Positions 16,665-25,497 of a stretch of 32,994 nt of DNA are shown one piece after another. The notes under the pieces were generated by a model that saw only the letters and a list, made by a program, of their open reading frames with translations, was not told the origin of the DNA and did no database searches. The stretch's first letter is position 1; the number at the start of each line of letters is the position of its first letter. The stretch is from assembly GCA_027294635.1 (NCBI GenBank), contig JAPULR010000168.1, positions 1 through 32,994 on the forward strand, in the 5' to 3' direction. A program made the translations under genes and the position numbers. This stretch comes from Chloroflexota bacterium. Its GTDB lineage: Bacteria > Chloroflexota > Dehalococcoidia > Lucifugimonadales > GCA-2712585.

Positions 16665-18662
16665 ATGGCAAGAGTAGCAGATAGAATAACTGAACAGTTA
16701 AGGGCCAGAGTGGAAAACACCATCCACAAGGCCCAGAGATACATGCTGAGCATCCAGCATGAAGACGGCTTCTGGTGGGGAGAGCTGGAGTCCAACCCCA
16801 CCATGGAGGCCGAGTACCTCATGCTCACCCACATCCTGGGGGTGGAGGACAAGGAACGCTGGCGGAAGATAGTCAACTACATCTCGGGTCGCCAGCAAGA
16901 GGACGGCTCGTGGGCCCAGTACTACGAAGCCCCCGGCAACCTAAGCACCTCAGTGGAGTGCTACACCGCCCTAAAGCTGGCGGGAGTGTCGACGGACTCG
17001 GACTCCATGATAAAGGCCAGGGAGTTCATCCTTTCCAGAGGCGGGGTGCCAGAGGTCCGCATCTTTACCAAGATCTGGCTGGCCCTCTTAGGCCAGTACG
17101 ATTGGAAGGGCGTGCCAGCCATGCCCCCGGAGCTTATATTCCTGCCCACCTGGTTCCCCTTCAACATCTACGAGTTTTCCAGTTGGGCCAGAGCAACTAT
17201 TGTCCCCATGACTATCATACTGACAGAAAAGCCGGTAAAGGCAGTTCCTGACTGGGCATCCATTGACGAGCTATACCCGGTGCCCCGGGAAAAGGTGGAC
17301 TTCTCGATGCCCCGTCCCAAGCCCATACGTAGCTGGCGCAGCTTTTTCTACGGGGCAGACCGGCTTCTACGCTTCTACGAGAAGGCGCCCATCAAGCCCG
17401 GCCGGTCCTGGGCTAAACAGATGGCGGCCCAGTGGATCATCTCTCGCCAGGAGGCTGACGGCTCGTGGGGAGGTATTCAGCCACCCTGGGTCTACTCCCT
17501 CATCGCCCTCAACCACCTGGGCTATCCCGTGGACCATCCCGCAATGAAAACAGGGCTCCAGGGGTTCGAGAGCTTTGCCATCGAGGACGGCGACACCTGG
17601 CGAGTCCAGGCGTGTGTTTCACCGGTCTGGGACACCTGCCTGGCCCTCATCGGCATGCTGGAATCCGGGGTACCCTCAGACGACTCCGCTATGCAGGACA
17701 GCACTCGGTGGCTCCTGGAGAAGCAGATCCTTCACGGCGGGGACTGGCAGGTGAAAGCCCCCGACACGCCACCCGGTGGTTGGGCTTTCGAGTTCGCCAA
17801 CAACAACTACCCGGATATAGATGACGTGGCAGAGGTCCTCATCGCCCTGAACATGGCTCGCCTACCCGGCGAGGAAGACCACCGGCGTACGGAGGCCATT
17901 GAAAGAGGCGTCTCCTGGCTCCTGGGCGTCCAGAGCAAGAACGGCGGCTGGGCCGCCTTTGATAAGGACAATGACCACACCTATTTGAGCAACATACCCT
18001 TTGCCGACTTCGGCGAGTCCCTGGACCCCGCCAGCGTAGACGTTACAGCTCACGTGGTGGAGGCCCTGGGGAAGCTGGGTTACGACCAAACCTTCGAACC
18101 CATTGCCAACGCCTTCAGATACATTCGAGATGAGCAGGAAGAGGACGGCCCCTGGTTTGGCCGATGGGGAGTTAACTATATCTACGGTACCGGTGCGGTC
18201 CTGCCGGCCCTGGAAGCCATTGGAGAGGACATGGACCAGCCCTACATAAGGAGGGCGGTCGACTGGATAAAAGCCCACCAGAACGCCGACGGCGGATGGG
18301 GGGAGAGCTGTGGTTCCTACGTAGACCCGTCTCTGCGGGGCGTTGGGCCCAGCACCGCCTCCCAGACGGCCTGGGCACTCTTGGCCCTTATGGCGGCGGG
18401 AGAGGGGGATTATCCAGCAACCCTGCGAGGAATTGAGTACCTGTGGCGGACCCAGCAGGTGGACGGCTCCTGGGACGAACCCTACTTCACGGGGACCGGC
18501 TTTCCCGGCTACGGAGTGGGGCAGCGGCCGAAGAAGATGCCAAGCCCTGGGGACCCGGCGTACCAGGACCTGGATATGGGTGCCGGATTTATGATCAATT
18601 ACTACCTTTACAGAAACTACTGGCCCTTGACGGCCCTGGGAAGATTCAAAAGGAATATTTAA
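16665..18662 (+). CDS. shc: Squalene-hopene cyclase (HpnF/Shc)
   Basis: This enzyme cyclises squalene to hopene/hopanol in one cationic cascade and is attached to the membrane monotopically. It is 665 aa, normal for the family. The catalytic acid motif DIDD is at residues 384-387 (DxDD). Several QW repeats are visible: QEDGSWAQYY near 78, QEADGSWGG near 262, QSKNGGWAAFD near 425, QNADGGWGE near 540 and QVDGSWDEPY near 602. These are followed by the GTGFPG segment that lines the substrate channel. The DxDD motif rules out oxidosqualene cyclase (DCTAE). The start is ATG 16665. The neighbours hpnC/D/E make its substrate, and hpnH/G extend its product. Confidence 0.97.
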   Translation: MARVADRITEQLRARVENTIHKAQRYMLSIQHEDGFWWGELESNPTMEAEYLMLTHILGVEDKERWRKIVNYISGRQQEDGSWAQYYEAPGNLSTSVECYTALKLAGVSTDSDSMIKAREFILSRGGVPEVRIFTKIWLALLGQYDWKGVPAMPPELIFLPTWFPFNIYEFSSWARATIVPMTIILTEKPVKAVPDWASIDELYPVPREKVDFSMPRPKPIRSWRSFFYGADRLLRFYEKAPIKPGRSWAKQMAAQWIISRQEADGSWGGIQPPWVYSLIALNHLGYPVDHPAMKTGLQGFESFAIEDGDTWRVQACVSPVWDTCLALIGMLESGVPSDDSAMQDSTRWLLEKQILHGGDWQVKAPDTPPGGWAFEFANNNYPDIDDVAEVLIALNMARLPGEEDHRRTEAIERGVSWLLGVQSKNGGWAAFDKDNDHTYLSNIPFADFGESLDPASVDVTAHVVEALGKLGYDQTFEPIANAFRYIRDEQEEDGPWFGRWGVNYIYGTGAVLPALEAIGEDMDQPYIRRAVDWIKAHQNADGGWGESCGSYVDPSLRGVGPSTASQTAWALLALMAAGEGDYPATLRGIEYLWRTQQVDGSWDEPYFTGTGFPGYGVGQRPKKMPSPGDPAYQDLDMGAGFMINYYLYRNYWPLTALGRFKRNI

Positions 18663-18673
18663 GGTGGGGGAGT

Positions 18674-19180
18674 ATGAGGAAGCTGGAAATTAGACCACTA
18701 GAGGATCTTCAGGAAATCTCCGTAGTCGAGGCGAAGATGAAGTGCCGCGTCTTCTGCCTCCGCATCGAGACCCAAAAGGCCCCCGAGTTCATTGACATCA
18801 CCGAGAGGGTTCGGCAATGCGTGTCCGAGTCTATGATCAGGAACGGCAGCGTAACCATCTTCTCCCGCCACACCACGGCTGCCATTAAGATCAACGAGAA
18901 CGAGCCCCTGCTCCTTCAAGATATGGAGAAGTTTCTGGAGCGAATATCACCCAGGAACGGCAGCTATATGCATAACGACTTCACTATCCGGACAGTCAAC
19001 ATGACCGAGGACGAATGCCCCAACGGCCATGCTCACTGCCAGCAGTTGTTACTAAGCACCAGCGAGTGTATACCTATCATCGACGGCATAGTTCAGATCG
19101 GACGATGGCAAAGCGTATTCGTCATCGAACTGGACCGCCCACGTCTCCGGGAGGTCTTAGTCCAGGTTATGGGAGGGTAG
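18674..19180 (+). CDS. YjbQ/UPF0047 family protein (thiamine-phosphate-synthase-like)
   Basis: This 168-aa protein has the UPF0047 hallmarks FSRHTTAAIKINENEP (residues 63-78), NGHAHCQQLLL and the ending WQSVFVIELDRPR. The conserved histidines of the family are intact. Members of this family have shown weak thiamin-phosphate synthase activity, but the physiological role is unclear. The ORF track begins at 18443, inside shc in another frame. ATG 18674, preceded by AGGTGGGGG, fits the family length. It sits 11 nt after shc and 6 nt before hpnC, so it is firmly inside the hopanoid operon. That is not a standard location and may mean a metal- or phosphate-linked helper role. Confidence 0.88.
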   Translation: MRKLEIRPLEDLQEISVVEAKMKCRVFCLRIETQKAPEFIDITERVRQCVSESMIRNGSVTIFSRHTTAAIKINENEPLLLQDMEKFLERISPRNGSYMHNDFTIRTVNMTEDECPNGHAHCQQLLLSTSECIPIIDGIVQIGRWQSVFVIELDRPRLREVLVQVMGG

Positions 19181-19186
19181 CAAACC

Positions 19187-20080
19187 TTGAGCTCCCTCCT
19201 CACCTCAGATGCTCGAGTCTGGAGCCTCGAGGAGGCCTTCGAGTACTGCCGCCGCCTCACCACAACCCACTACGAGAATTTCACCGTCGGATCCCTCCTG
19301 CTGCCCAAGGCCAAGCGCCAGCACGTCTCCAATCTCTACTCCTACGCCCGCTCGGTGGACGATCTAGGCGATGAAGCTGAGGGAAATCGAGAGGATTTGC
19401 TGAAGGAGTGGGAAGAGGATCTGGACCTCTGCTACGAAGGGACTCCCCACCACCCGGTTATGGTGGCCCTACAGGAAACTGTCCGCACCTTCGACATTCC
19501 AAAGGAGCCTTTCCTCAAGCTCATAAAAGCCAACCGCATGGACCAGGAGGTCAAGCGGTTCCCCACCTTCCAGGACCTGCTCCGCTACTGCGACCACTCG
19601 GCAAACCCCTGCGGCCGCCTCTTCCTCTACGTCTTCAACTACCGCGATCAGGAGCGGCAAAGGCTTGCCGACTACACCTGTACCGCTCTACAGCTAGCCA
19701 ACTTCTGGCAGGACGTGACCCGGGACTACAAAATGGGCCGCATCTACCTGCCTCTAGAGGACCTGGAGCAGTTCGGCTATAAGGAGGAGGACCTGGCCCA
19801 GGGCATATTCAATGATAGTTTTCGCCGTCTCATGGTCTTCGAGGTTGATAGGACCCGGCGGATGTTCCGACAAGGACTGGAACTGGTTGACCAGGTGAAG
19901 GGCGTTGCACGACTGGACATCGCCCTCTTTAGCCGCGGCGGTCTTGCTGTGCTAGATGCCATTGAGAAGCAAGACTATAATGTCCTGAACCGCAGGCCTC
20001 ACCTTTCGCGATTTCAGAAGGGCTGGCTCCTATTCTCAACGTGGGTTGGCATGCGACTGGGACGGAAGCCCCGCGCCTAG
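19187..20080 (+). CDS. hpnC: HpnC, hydroxysqualene synthase
   Basis: This squalene/phytoene-synthase-family protein (297 aa) hydrolyses presqualene diphosphate to hydroxysqualene in the HpnCDE route. The first Asp-rich motif is SVDDLGDE (Asp58, 59, 62). The second region, ANFWQDVTRDYKMGRIYLP (171-189), carries Asp176 and Asp180. The 'NFWQD' form is typical of HpnC, compared with 'NILRD' in HpnD. The start is TTG 19187, 6 nt after the YjbQ gene. It is followed directly by hpnD. Confidence 0.93.
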   Translation: MSSLLTSDARVWSLEEAFEYCRRLTTTHYENFTVGSLLLPKAKRQHVSNLYSYARSVDDLGDEAEGNREDLLKEWEEDLDLCYEGTPHHPVMVALQETVRTFDIPKEPFLKLIKANRMDQEVKRFPTFQDLLRYCDHSANPCGRLFLYVFNYRDQERQRLADYTCTALQLANFWQDVTRDYKMGRIYLPLEDLEQFGYKEEDLAQGIFNDSFRRLMVFEVDRTRRMFRQGLELVDQVKGVARLDIALFSRGGLAVLDAIEKQDYNVLNRRPHLSRFQKGWLLFSTWVGMRLGRKPRA

Positions 20081-20115
20081 CCTCGCCTTCAGCAAGACAG
20101 TTAGAGGAGCGTACA

Positions 20116-20991
20116 ATGCTCCAGCTAAAAGATGCTTACGAAGAGTGCAGGCTCATCACCAAAAGAGAAGCCAAGAACTTCTTCTACGCTTTTATTACCC
20201 TGCCTTCACAAAAGAGAAGGGCTATCTACGCCGCTTACGCCTTCTGCCGCCATTGTGATGACGCCGTAGACCTGGATATACCCCGAAAGAGCAAGCTAGA
20301 AGCGCTGTCAAGTCTACGAAACCAGCTGGAGGCTGCCTACCGGGACAGGCCCCAAGGGGCGGTATTCACTGCCCTGGCCCACTCCGCCCAGACCTACGGC
20401 ATCCCGGAGGAGTATTTCCAGGACGTAATAAGCGGTGTGGAAATGGACCTGACTAAGAACCGCTACGAGACTTTCGACGAGCTTCGTCTATACTGCTACC
20501 GGGTGGCCTCGGTAGTGGGACTGATATGCCTGGAGATATTTGGATACAAAGACGCCAAAGCCAAGAAGCACGCCATAGACCTGGGCTTGGCCATGCAGCT
20601 CACCAATATCCTTCGGGACATCCAGGAAGATCTGAATCGGGACCGCATCTACCTCCCTCAACAGGAGATGGAGCAATACGGATATTCGGAGGAGGACCTT
20701 CGGATTGGTGTTCGAAACGATGCCCAAAGACGTCTCATGGCATTTCAAGTGCAGCGGGCCCGGGATTACTTCCAGGAGGGCGTCAAACTTCTGCCCTACC
20801 TGTCACCTCGCTCAAGGGCCTGTCCCGCGGTCCTGGCCCAGCTGTACGTACACATCCTAGACCGCATTAAAGGGAATGATTTCAATGTATTTAATGGTAG
20901 AATTAGCCTCAGCGGCAGGGAAAAGGTGCTGGTTACGGCAACAACATGGCTGAAGAGCTTCCTACCCCACCCCCAACCAAATCCCACGTAG
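20116..20991 (+). CDS. hpnD: HpnD, presqualene diphosphate synthase
   Basis: HpnD condenses two farnesyl diphosphates head-to-head to presqualene diphosphate. It is 291 aa from ATG 20116, which has AGAGGAG 6 nt upstream. The ORF track start at 20041 lies inside hpnC and is not used. Motifs are CRHCDDAVD (Asp48, 49, 52) and QLTNILRDIQEDLNRDRIYLP (161-181), the standard pattern of the enzyme. The C-terminus overlaps the start of hpnE by 46 nt in another frame, so the last residues (FLPHPQPNPT) may be a shifted, non-conserved tail. Confidence 0.94.
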   Translation: MLQLKDAYEECRLITKREAKNFFYAFITLPSQKRRAIYAAYAFCRHCDDAVDLDIPRKSKLEALSSLRNQLEAAYRDRPQGAVFTALAHSAQTYGIPEEYFQDVISGVEMDLTKNRYETFDELRLYCYRVASVVGLICLEIFGYKDAKAKKHAIDLGLAMQLTNILRDIQEDLNRDRIYLPQQEMEQYGYSEEDLRIGVRNDAQRRLMAFQVQRARDYFQEGVKLLPYLSPRSRACPAVLAQLYVHILDRIKGNDFNVFNGRISLSGREKVLVTATTWLKSFLPHPQPNPT

Positions 20992-22322
20992 TTGTCCTGG
21001 GCGGAGGCCTTGCAGGCATGGCCGCCGCCTGCAACCTATTGGATGCAGGCCGCCAGGTAACCCTAATCGAAAAGCGGCCCTACCTTGGGGGCCGTGCCTT
21101 CTCCTTTACCGACCGGGAAACGGGGCAGGAAGTAGACAACGGCCAGCACATATTCCTGGGCTGCTGCACCTACTACATCGACTTTCTAAAAAAGCTGGGT
21201 ACCTTCCGGCAGGCCCACCTGCAGTCGAAAATGCTGGTAAAAGTCCTCAGTCCGGGCCACATAGCCGGGCAACTATCTACGGCGCCGCTGCCAAAGCCCC
21301 TCCATCTACTGCCCTCCTTCCTGACCTACAGGCACCTGGGATTGAAAGACAAGGCCCTGGCCCTCTATGCTCTCACTCGTATCGCATTGACCAACCGGAG
21401 CAATCCAGCCCTCTCCACGGAAACCTTTGGCCACTGGCTTAAGAAACACCACCAGACCCAGCGTTCCATTGACAACTTCTGGAATATCATCGTAAAGCCC
21501 TGCGTCAATGACGACGTAAGCAACGTTACCGCCGCCATGGCCATGATGGTATTCCAAGAGGGGATGATGAAAACCCGACACGGCTCCTCCATCGGCTACT
21601 CTAAGGTAGGCCTTTCAGCCCTCATGGGCCAGGCCGCCCAAGAGTACATCCAACGCTATGGAGGTCAATTGATCACGGGCAGGGCCGTTTTGGCCCTACA
21701 GGCTGATAACAGCGGGATTAAAGGAGTGGAGTTGGCTGGCGGCGAAACTATCCGTGGAGACGTATATATCAGCGCCCTCCCCTTTGATGACCTGGCGCCC
21801 CTCCTGCCCCCGGAGCTCGAAAGGGCGCCTTATTTTGCTTCCTTGCGAGGGCTGGCAACCGCGCCCATCGTAAACATCCACCTCTGGTACAACAAGCAGA
21901 TAATGCACGAGGACTTCGCCGCCTTTGTAGACTCGCCCCTCCAGTGGGTCTTTAACAAGAGCAGCATCCTTGGCCAGAACGGTGCAGGGGGCCAGTATAT
22001 AACCATCTCTCTCAGCGGAGCCTTTGAATACATCAATCAGCCAAAGGAGGTCCTACAGCAGACTTTTGTAGAGGCCATGGCCCAGGCCTTCCCTAAGGCC
22101 AAGTTGGCCAAGGTTGAGCGGATTCTGGTGGTCAAGCAGGAAAAGGCCACCTTCCGCTGCTTGCCCGGTTCTGAGAGGCTCCGACCCAAAGCGGAAACGC
22201 CCATTGAAAACCTGTTCTTGGCTGGCGAGTGGACCGACACCGGATGGCCTTCCACCATGGAGAGCGCCGTTAGAAGCGGTGTTGCGGCGGCGCAGGCGGT
22301 GGTGAGCAGGTCTAACGGTTGA
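20946..22322 (+). CDS. hpnE: HpnE, squalene-forming FAD-dependent desaturase/reductase
   Basis: This is a flavin amine-oxidase-type protein, 458 aa, that reduces hydroxysqualene to squalene. The N-terminal dinucleotide fold is VVVLGGGLAGMAAACNLL (residues 15-32), followed by IEKRPYLGGRAFSF. The FAD-anchoring C-terminus is LFLAGEWTDTGWPSTMESAVRSG. The ATG at 20946 lies inside hpnD; no better in-frame start before the FAD motif is visible. With hpnC and hpnD it completes the FPP-to-squalene branch. The stop overlaps the next gene by 4 nt (TTGA), which extends the operon into the sugar-type genes. Confidence 0.93.
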   Translation: MAEELPTPPPTKSHVVVLGGGLAGMAAACNLLDAGRQVTLIEKRPYLGGRAFSFTDRETGQEVDNGQHIFLGCCTYYIDFLKKLGTFRQAHLQSKMLVKVLSPGHIAGQLSTAPLPKPLHLLPSFLTYRHLGLKDKALALYALTRIALTNRSNPALSTETFGHWLKKHHQTQRSIDNFWNIIVKPCVNDDVSNVTAAMAMMVFQEGMMKTRHGSSIGYSKVGLSALMGQAAQEYIQRYGGQLITGRAVLALQADNSGIKGVELAGGETIRGDVYISALPFDDLAPLLPPELERAPYFASLRGLATAPIVNIHLWYNKQIMHEDFAAFVDSPLQWVFNKSSILGQNGAGGQYITISLSGAFEYINQPKEVLQQTFVEAMAQAFPKAKLAKVERILVVKQEKATFRCLPGSERLRPKAETPIENLFLAGEWTDTGWPSTMESAVRSGVAAAQAVVSRSNG

Positions 22323-23317
22323 AGGCCCTTGTCCTAGCCCCCTTCTCATGCCACGCTCTGGAATCTCTGAGGCGATTAATGCCCCTCGACTATGAGAGCT
22401 GGACACACACCAGGAAGCTTTACGACCCAGAGGAGCTGGGGCAACGGATGAAAAAAGAGGGCACCACTATTCTGGTTGTAGAAGCCGATTTCATATTCGA
22501 GGAGGTCTTTCAGCAAGCCAAGGATTTAGGGTTCCTGGGAGTTTGTCGTAGCAGCCTGAACCATGTAGACCTGGATGCCGCCACCCGTCATGACGTGCTG
22601 GTAGTCAACACCCCCTGGCGAAACGCCCGAGCCGTAGCTGAGCTTGCCGTCGCTCTGATGCTGTCGCTGGCGCGCCGGGTCCCTCGCCTCGACAGTTATG
22701 TAAAGGAGGGTTACTGGCAAGACCCCGTGGAGGGTTACATCTCCTACCGGGGGATCGAGCTTCAGGGCAGCACCTTGGGCCTCGTTGGACTGGGAGGCGT
22801 GGGTCGCATTGTATCCAAGCTGGGGAGGGCCCTGGGTATGGAGGTCCTGGCTTACGACCCCTACGTCGGTCAGCTTGGACAACGAAAGTCTGGCTCCCTG
22901 CTGGTCACTCTAGACCGGGTGCTGGAAGAGTCACGGTTCCTCTCTCTACACACACCCTTCTCTGCCGAGACTATGGGCCTCATAGGTGAGAGGGAGTTGG
23001 GTATGATGAGAAAAGGAGCCTATCTAATCAACACCGCCTTCTATGGCCTGGTAGACGAACCGGCTCTGGTCAAACACCTGAGCTCAGGGCACCTGGCAGG
23101 GGCAGCCCTGGACGTTCACGATGCCCATCCCATTCCCCCCTCCAGCCCCTTGCTCAAGCTGAGTAACGTGATACTAACGCCCCATATTGGCGGCGCCACC
23201 GTGGAGACGATAGACCGCCATTCGACCATGATGCTGCAAGACATAAAGAGATACCTCCACGGAGCGAAACCGCGCCACCTGGCAAACCCCAAGGCATGGA
23301 CGGGTCGTGGGCATTAA
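22319..23317 (+). CDS. YoaD-like D-2-hydroxyacid dehydrogenase homologue with altered active site
   Basis: This 332-aa protein is of the D-isomer 2-hydroxyacid dehydrogenase fold. The NAD-binding motif GLGGVG is at residues 157-162, followed by the acidic Asp180 of the second strand (AYDPY). The catalytic triad is broken: the Arg of the usual 'NTARG' is Phe241 (NTAFYG), and the Glu before Pro in 'DVFExEP' is His270 (DVHDAHP). His289 (TPHIGG) remains. It may be a non-redox NAD(H)-binding protein or use other chemistry. B. subtilis YoaD pairs with the kinase YoaC in the S-box (SAM-regulated) yoaDCB operon, and here too a kinase follows. The TTG start overlaps hpnE by 4 nt, and the end overlaps the kinase by 11 nt. 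Confidence 0.82.
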   Translation: MKALVLAPFSCHALESLRRLMPLDYESWTHTRKLYDPEELGQRMKKEGTTILVVEADFIFEEVFQQAKDLGFLGVCRSSLNHVDLDAATRHDVLVVNTPWRNARAVAELAVALMLSLARRVPRLDSYVKEGYWQDPVEGYISYRGIELQGSTLGLVGLGGVGRIVSKLGRALGMEVLAYDPYVGQLGQRKSGSLLVTLDRVLEESRFLSLHTPFSAETMGLIGERELGMMRKGAYLINTAFYGLVDEPALVKHLSSGHLAGAALDVHDAHPIPPSSPLLKLSNVILTPHIGGATVETIDRHSTMMLQDIKRYLHGAKPRHLANPKAWTGRGH

Positions 23318-24815
23318 CCTGCTAGCCCTGGATGTGGGGACCAGCGGAGTCCATTGCATGGTTACGGACGGCGAGGGTACCCCTCTCGCCACTAAAGATG
23401 GTCCCATCCGCTACTTCACGCCGAAGGGCGCCTCGGAGCTGACGCTGGAGTTCGATCCCCATGAGTTGCTGGATATGGTCGGCACCCTGGTTATCGAAGC
23501 TTTGAAGGAAGCCGGCATAACGGGTGGAGACATCAAAGCCGTGGGCGTTACAAGCCAGCGGCAGGGTGTTGTTTTCGTGGACCGGGAAGGCAAAGAGCTC
23601 CTGGTGAGTCCAAACATCGACCTGAGAGCGGTCTTTGAAGGCGCTGCCCTGGATGAGGAGGTGGGCCCGGACCTCTATCGAATCACCGGCCACTACCCAT
23701 CACTGCTGCTGGCCCCCAGCCGTCTCCGCTGGCTGCAGAATAACCAACCCGCCGCATACGAACGGCTGGACCGTCTTTTAACCATTGCCGGATGGCTGGC
23801 CTTTCGGCTCACAGGCAGTTTTGCCTGTGAGCCTTCCCTGGCTGCAGGAGCGGGCCTGCTGGAGGTGGACACGGGAAAACGATGCAGCGCCCTGCTGAAG
23901 AAAATGGGTGTCCCTGAGTCGCTGCTGCCACCCCTTATAAAGGCTGGAGATGTGGTAGGAGAGCTTCTGTCACAGCCGGCCGGTGGCTGGGGACTGCGAC
24001 CCGGGACGCCGGTCACTCTGGGCGGGGCCGATACTCAGTGCGGCCTCCTGGGAATGGGCCTCGTCGCCTCCGGCGAGACGGGCATTGTGGCAGGTTGGAG
24101 CTGTGCCGTTCAAATGCTTACGTCCACCCCATGCTATGATGACGGCATGAACGCCTGGGTCGGCTGCATTCCGCTGGAAGATTTGTGGGTATCGGAAGCT
24201 AATTTGGGGGACGCTGGTAATGCCCATCGCTGGTTGAAGGACACCCTCATAGGGAACGGCGGGTCCTGGGAGAAAGCCGATATTTTGGCCTCCTCGGTCC
24301 CCCTCGGTAGCGACGGTGTGTTTTCCTATCTGGGAACCAGCCCAATGAGCGCGGCAAAGGCAGGACTCAAAAGGGGGGGCATCCTCTTCCCCACGCCCAT
24401 GCGATATCAGAAGCCCAGACCCGGTCACATGCTAAAGGCCTTCTGGGAGAGCTTGGCCTACAGCCTGAAGTCAAACTTGGGCGCCATCGAGCAAGTAACC
24501 GGAAAGGATGCGGAGGTCCTTTATCTGGGGGGAGGCATGGCCCGGAGTGAGCTCATGTCACGCGTTACGGCCAACGTCCTCAACCGGGAGATCAGGCGCA
24601 GCAACCTTCCCCAGGTGAGCGCGCGAGGCGCGGCGGTGGCTGCGGCTGTAGCGGCAGGCGTGTACGACGGGATAAGTACGGGCGTCCGTTCTCTGGCCCC
24701 AACGTGGGAAATCGTGGAACCAAACCCCACCGCCGCTCTGGAGTATCGGGAGCATTACCAACAGTGGAAAAGTCTATACCACAGGCTTCAGGACGGTGAG
24801 AGTGGCATCCAGTAG
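23307..24815 (+). CDS. FGGY-family carbohydrate kinase (YoaC/xylulokinase-like)
   Basis: This 502-aa sugar kinase has an ATPase-like fold in two halves. The N-terminal phosphate-binding motif LALDVGTSGVHC is at residues 6-17, VGVTSQRQGVVF is near 79, and the catalytic Asp242 sits in GGADTQCGLLG. The C-terminal half has the adenine-side motif LYLGGGMARSELM near 412. The length is normal for the family. FGGY enzymes phosphorylate C3-C7 sugars and polyols, and the substrate is not deducible here. Upstream is a YoaD-like protein and downstream a class II aldolase, both overlapping this gene. The three look like a kinase-aldolase-dehydrogenase route for a small sugar. No isomerase or transporter is present. 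Confidence 0.9.
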   Translation: MGINLLALDVGTSGVHCMVTDGEGTPLATKDGPIRYFTPKGASELTLEFDPHELLDMVGTLVIEALKEAGITGGDIKAVGVTSQRQGVVFVDREGKELLVSPNIDLRAVFEGAALDEEVGPDLYRITGHYPSLLLAPSRLRWLQNNQPAAYERLDRLLTIAGWLAFRLTGSFACEPSLAAGAGLLEVDTGKRCSALLKKMGVPESLLPPLIKAGDVVGELLSQPAGGWGLRPGTPVTLGGADTQCGLLGMGLVASGETGIVAGWSCAVQMLTSTPCYDDGMNAWVGCIPLEDLWVSEANLGDAGNAHRWLKDTLIGNGGSWEKADILASSVPLGSDGVFSYLGTSPMSAAKAGLKRGGILFPTPMRYQKPRPGHMLKAFWESLAYSLKSNLGAIEQVTGKDAEVLYLGGGMARSELMSRVTANVLNREIRRSNLPQVSARGAAVAAAVAAGVYDGISTGVRSLAPTWEIVEPNPTAALEYREHYQQWKSLYHRLQDGESGIQ

Positions 24816-25497
24816 ATGGGAAAAGGAGCGTGAGACCCTGTGCCAGGTTTGCCGTCGCCTGGTCAAGACGGGTCTGGTGGTAGGGTCCAGCGGTAACGTT
24901 AGTATGAGGCTGAAGACCAACGATGACGACCTGGTGCTCATCACCCCCATGGGACTGGCTCTGGAAGGGCTGAATCCCCATGAACTGGCGGTTATCGACC
25001 TGGAGGGAGAGCCGGTGGAGGAGGACCTACCCCCCTCATCCGAGTCGGCCCTGCATCTGATGGTCTACCGTCGTCGCCCCGACGTAGGGAGTGTAGTCCA
25101 CGCTCACCCTGTTTTTTCATCCGTGGCGGCGGTTTCAGGACGGGAGATACCTCCTATAGTAGACGAGGTGGTCATCAAGATCGGCGGTAGCGTGCAAGTG
25201 GCTGAGTACGCCTTTCCAGGCACGGAGGAGCTAGCCGAGAAAGCCGTTGACGCTTTGGGGGACCGAATGGCAGTCCTCCTTAGGAACCACGGACTAATGA
25301 CTGTGGGAAAGTCGGCGGAGGAGGCCTTGGACAACAGCCTCCTGGTAGAGCGTCTGGCGCAGATATTTTTGTATACTACCCTCTCTAAAGGCGCCAATCC
25401 ATTGCCAGCGGAAGTCGTTAAAATAGAGGAAGAGCTGTACCGGATGCACCGGTCGGCGGAGAAAGCCAGCGGAGGACCCCATGGTATCGGTGCCTAG
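24796..25497 (+). CDS. Class II (zinc) aldolase, FucA/AraD family
   Basis: This 233-aa protein is related to L-fuculose-1-phosphate aldolase, ribulose-5-phosphate 4-epimerase and the 5-deoxyribulose-phosphate aldolase group. Zinc ligands His102 and His104 (VVHAHPVFS) and His165 (LRNHGLMTVG) are present, as is the catalytic Glu83 (SSESALHL). The phosphate-binding region GSSGNVSMR is at 30-38 and ITPMG at 49-53. It would cleave a ketose-1-phosphate to DHAP and an aldehyde. It overlaps the kinase by 20 nt and the next gene by 17 nt. The GTG at 24796 is used, with no strong ribosome site, consistent with coupled translation. Confidence 0.9.
   Translation: MRVASSRWEKERETLCQVCRRLVKTGLVVGSSGNVSMRLKTNDDDLVLITPMGLALEGLNPHELAVIDLEGEPVEEDLPPSSESALHLMVYRRRPDVGSVVHAHPVFSSVAAVSGREIPPIVDEVVIKIGGSVQVAEYAFPGTEELAEKAVDALGDRMAVLLRNHGLMTVGKSAEEALDNSLLVERLAQIFLYTTLSKGANPLPAEVVKIEEELYRMHRSAEKASGGPHGIGA

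Noticed and set aside
18443-18673. N-terminal part of the 245-aa ORF track entry
   Set aside because: It lies within shc in another frame. The YjbQ family length and a ribosome site place the start at 18674.
22323-22400. SAM riboswitch expected before a YoaD-type gene by analogy with B. subtilis
   Set aside because: The gene overlaps hpnE by 4 nt, so there is no leader, and no S-box-like sequence was seen.
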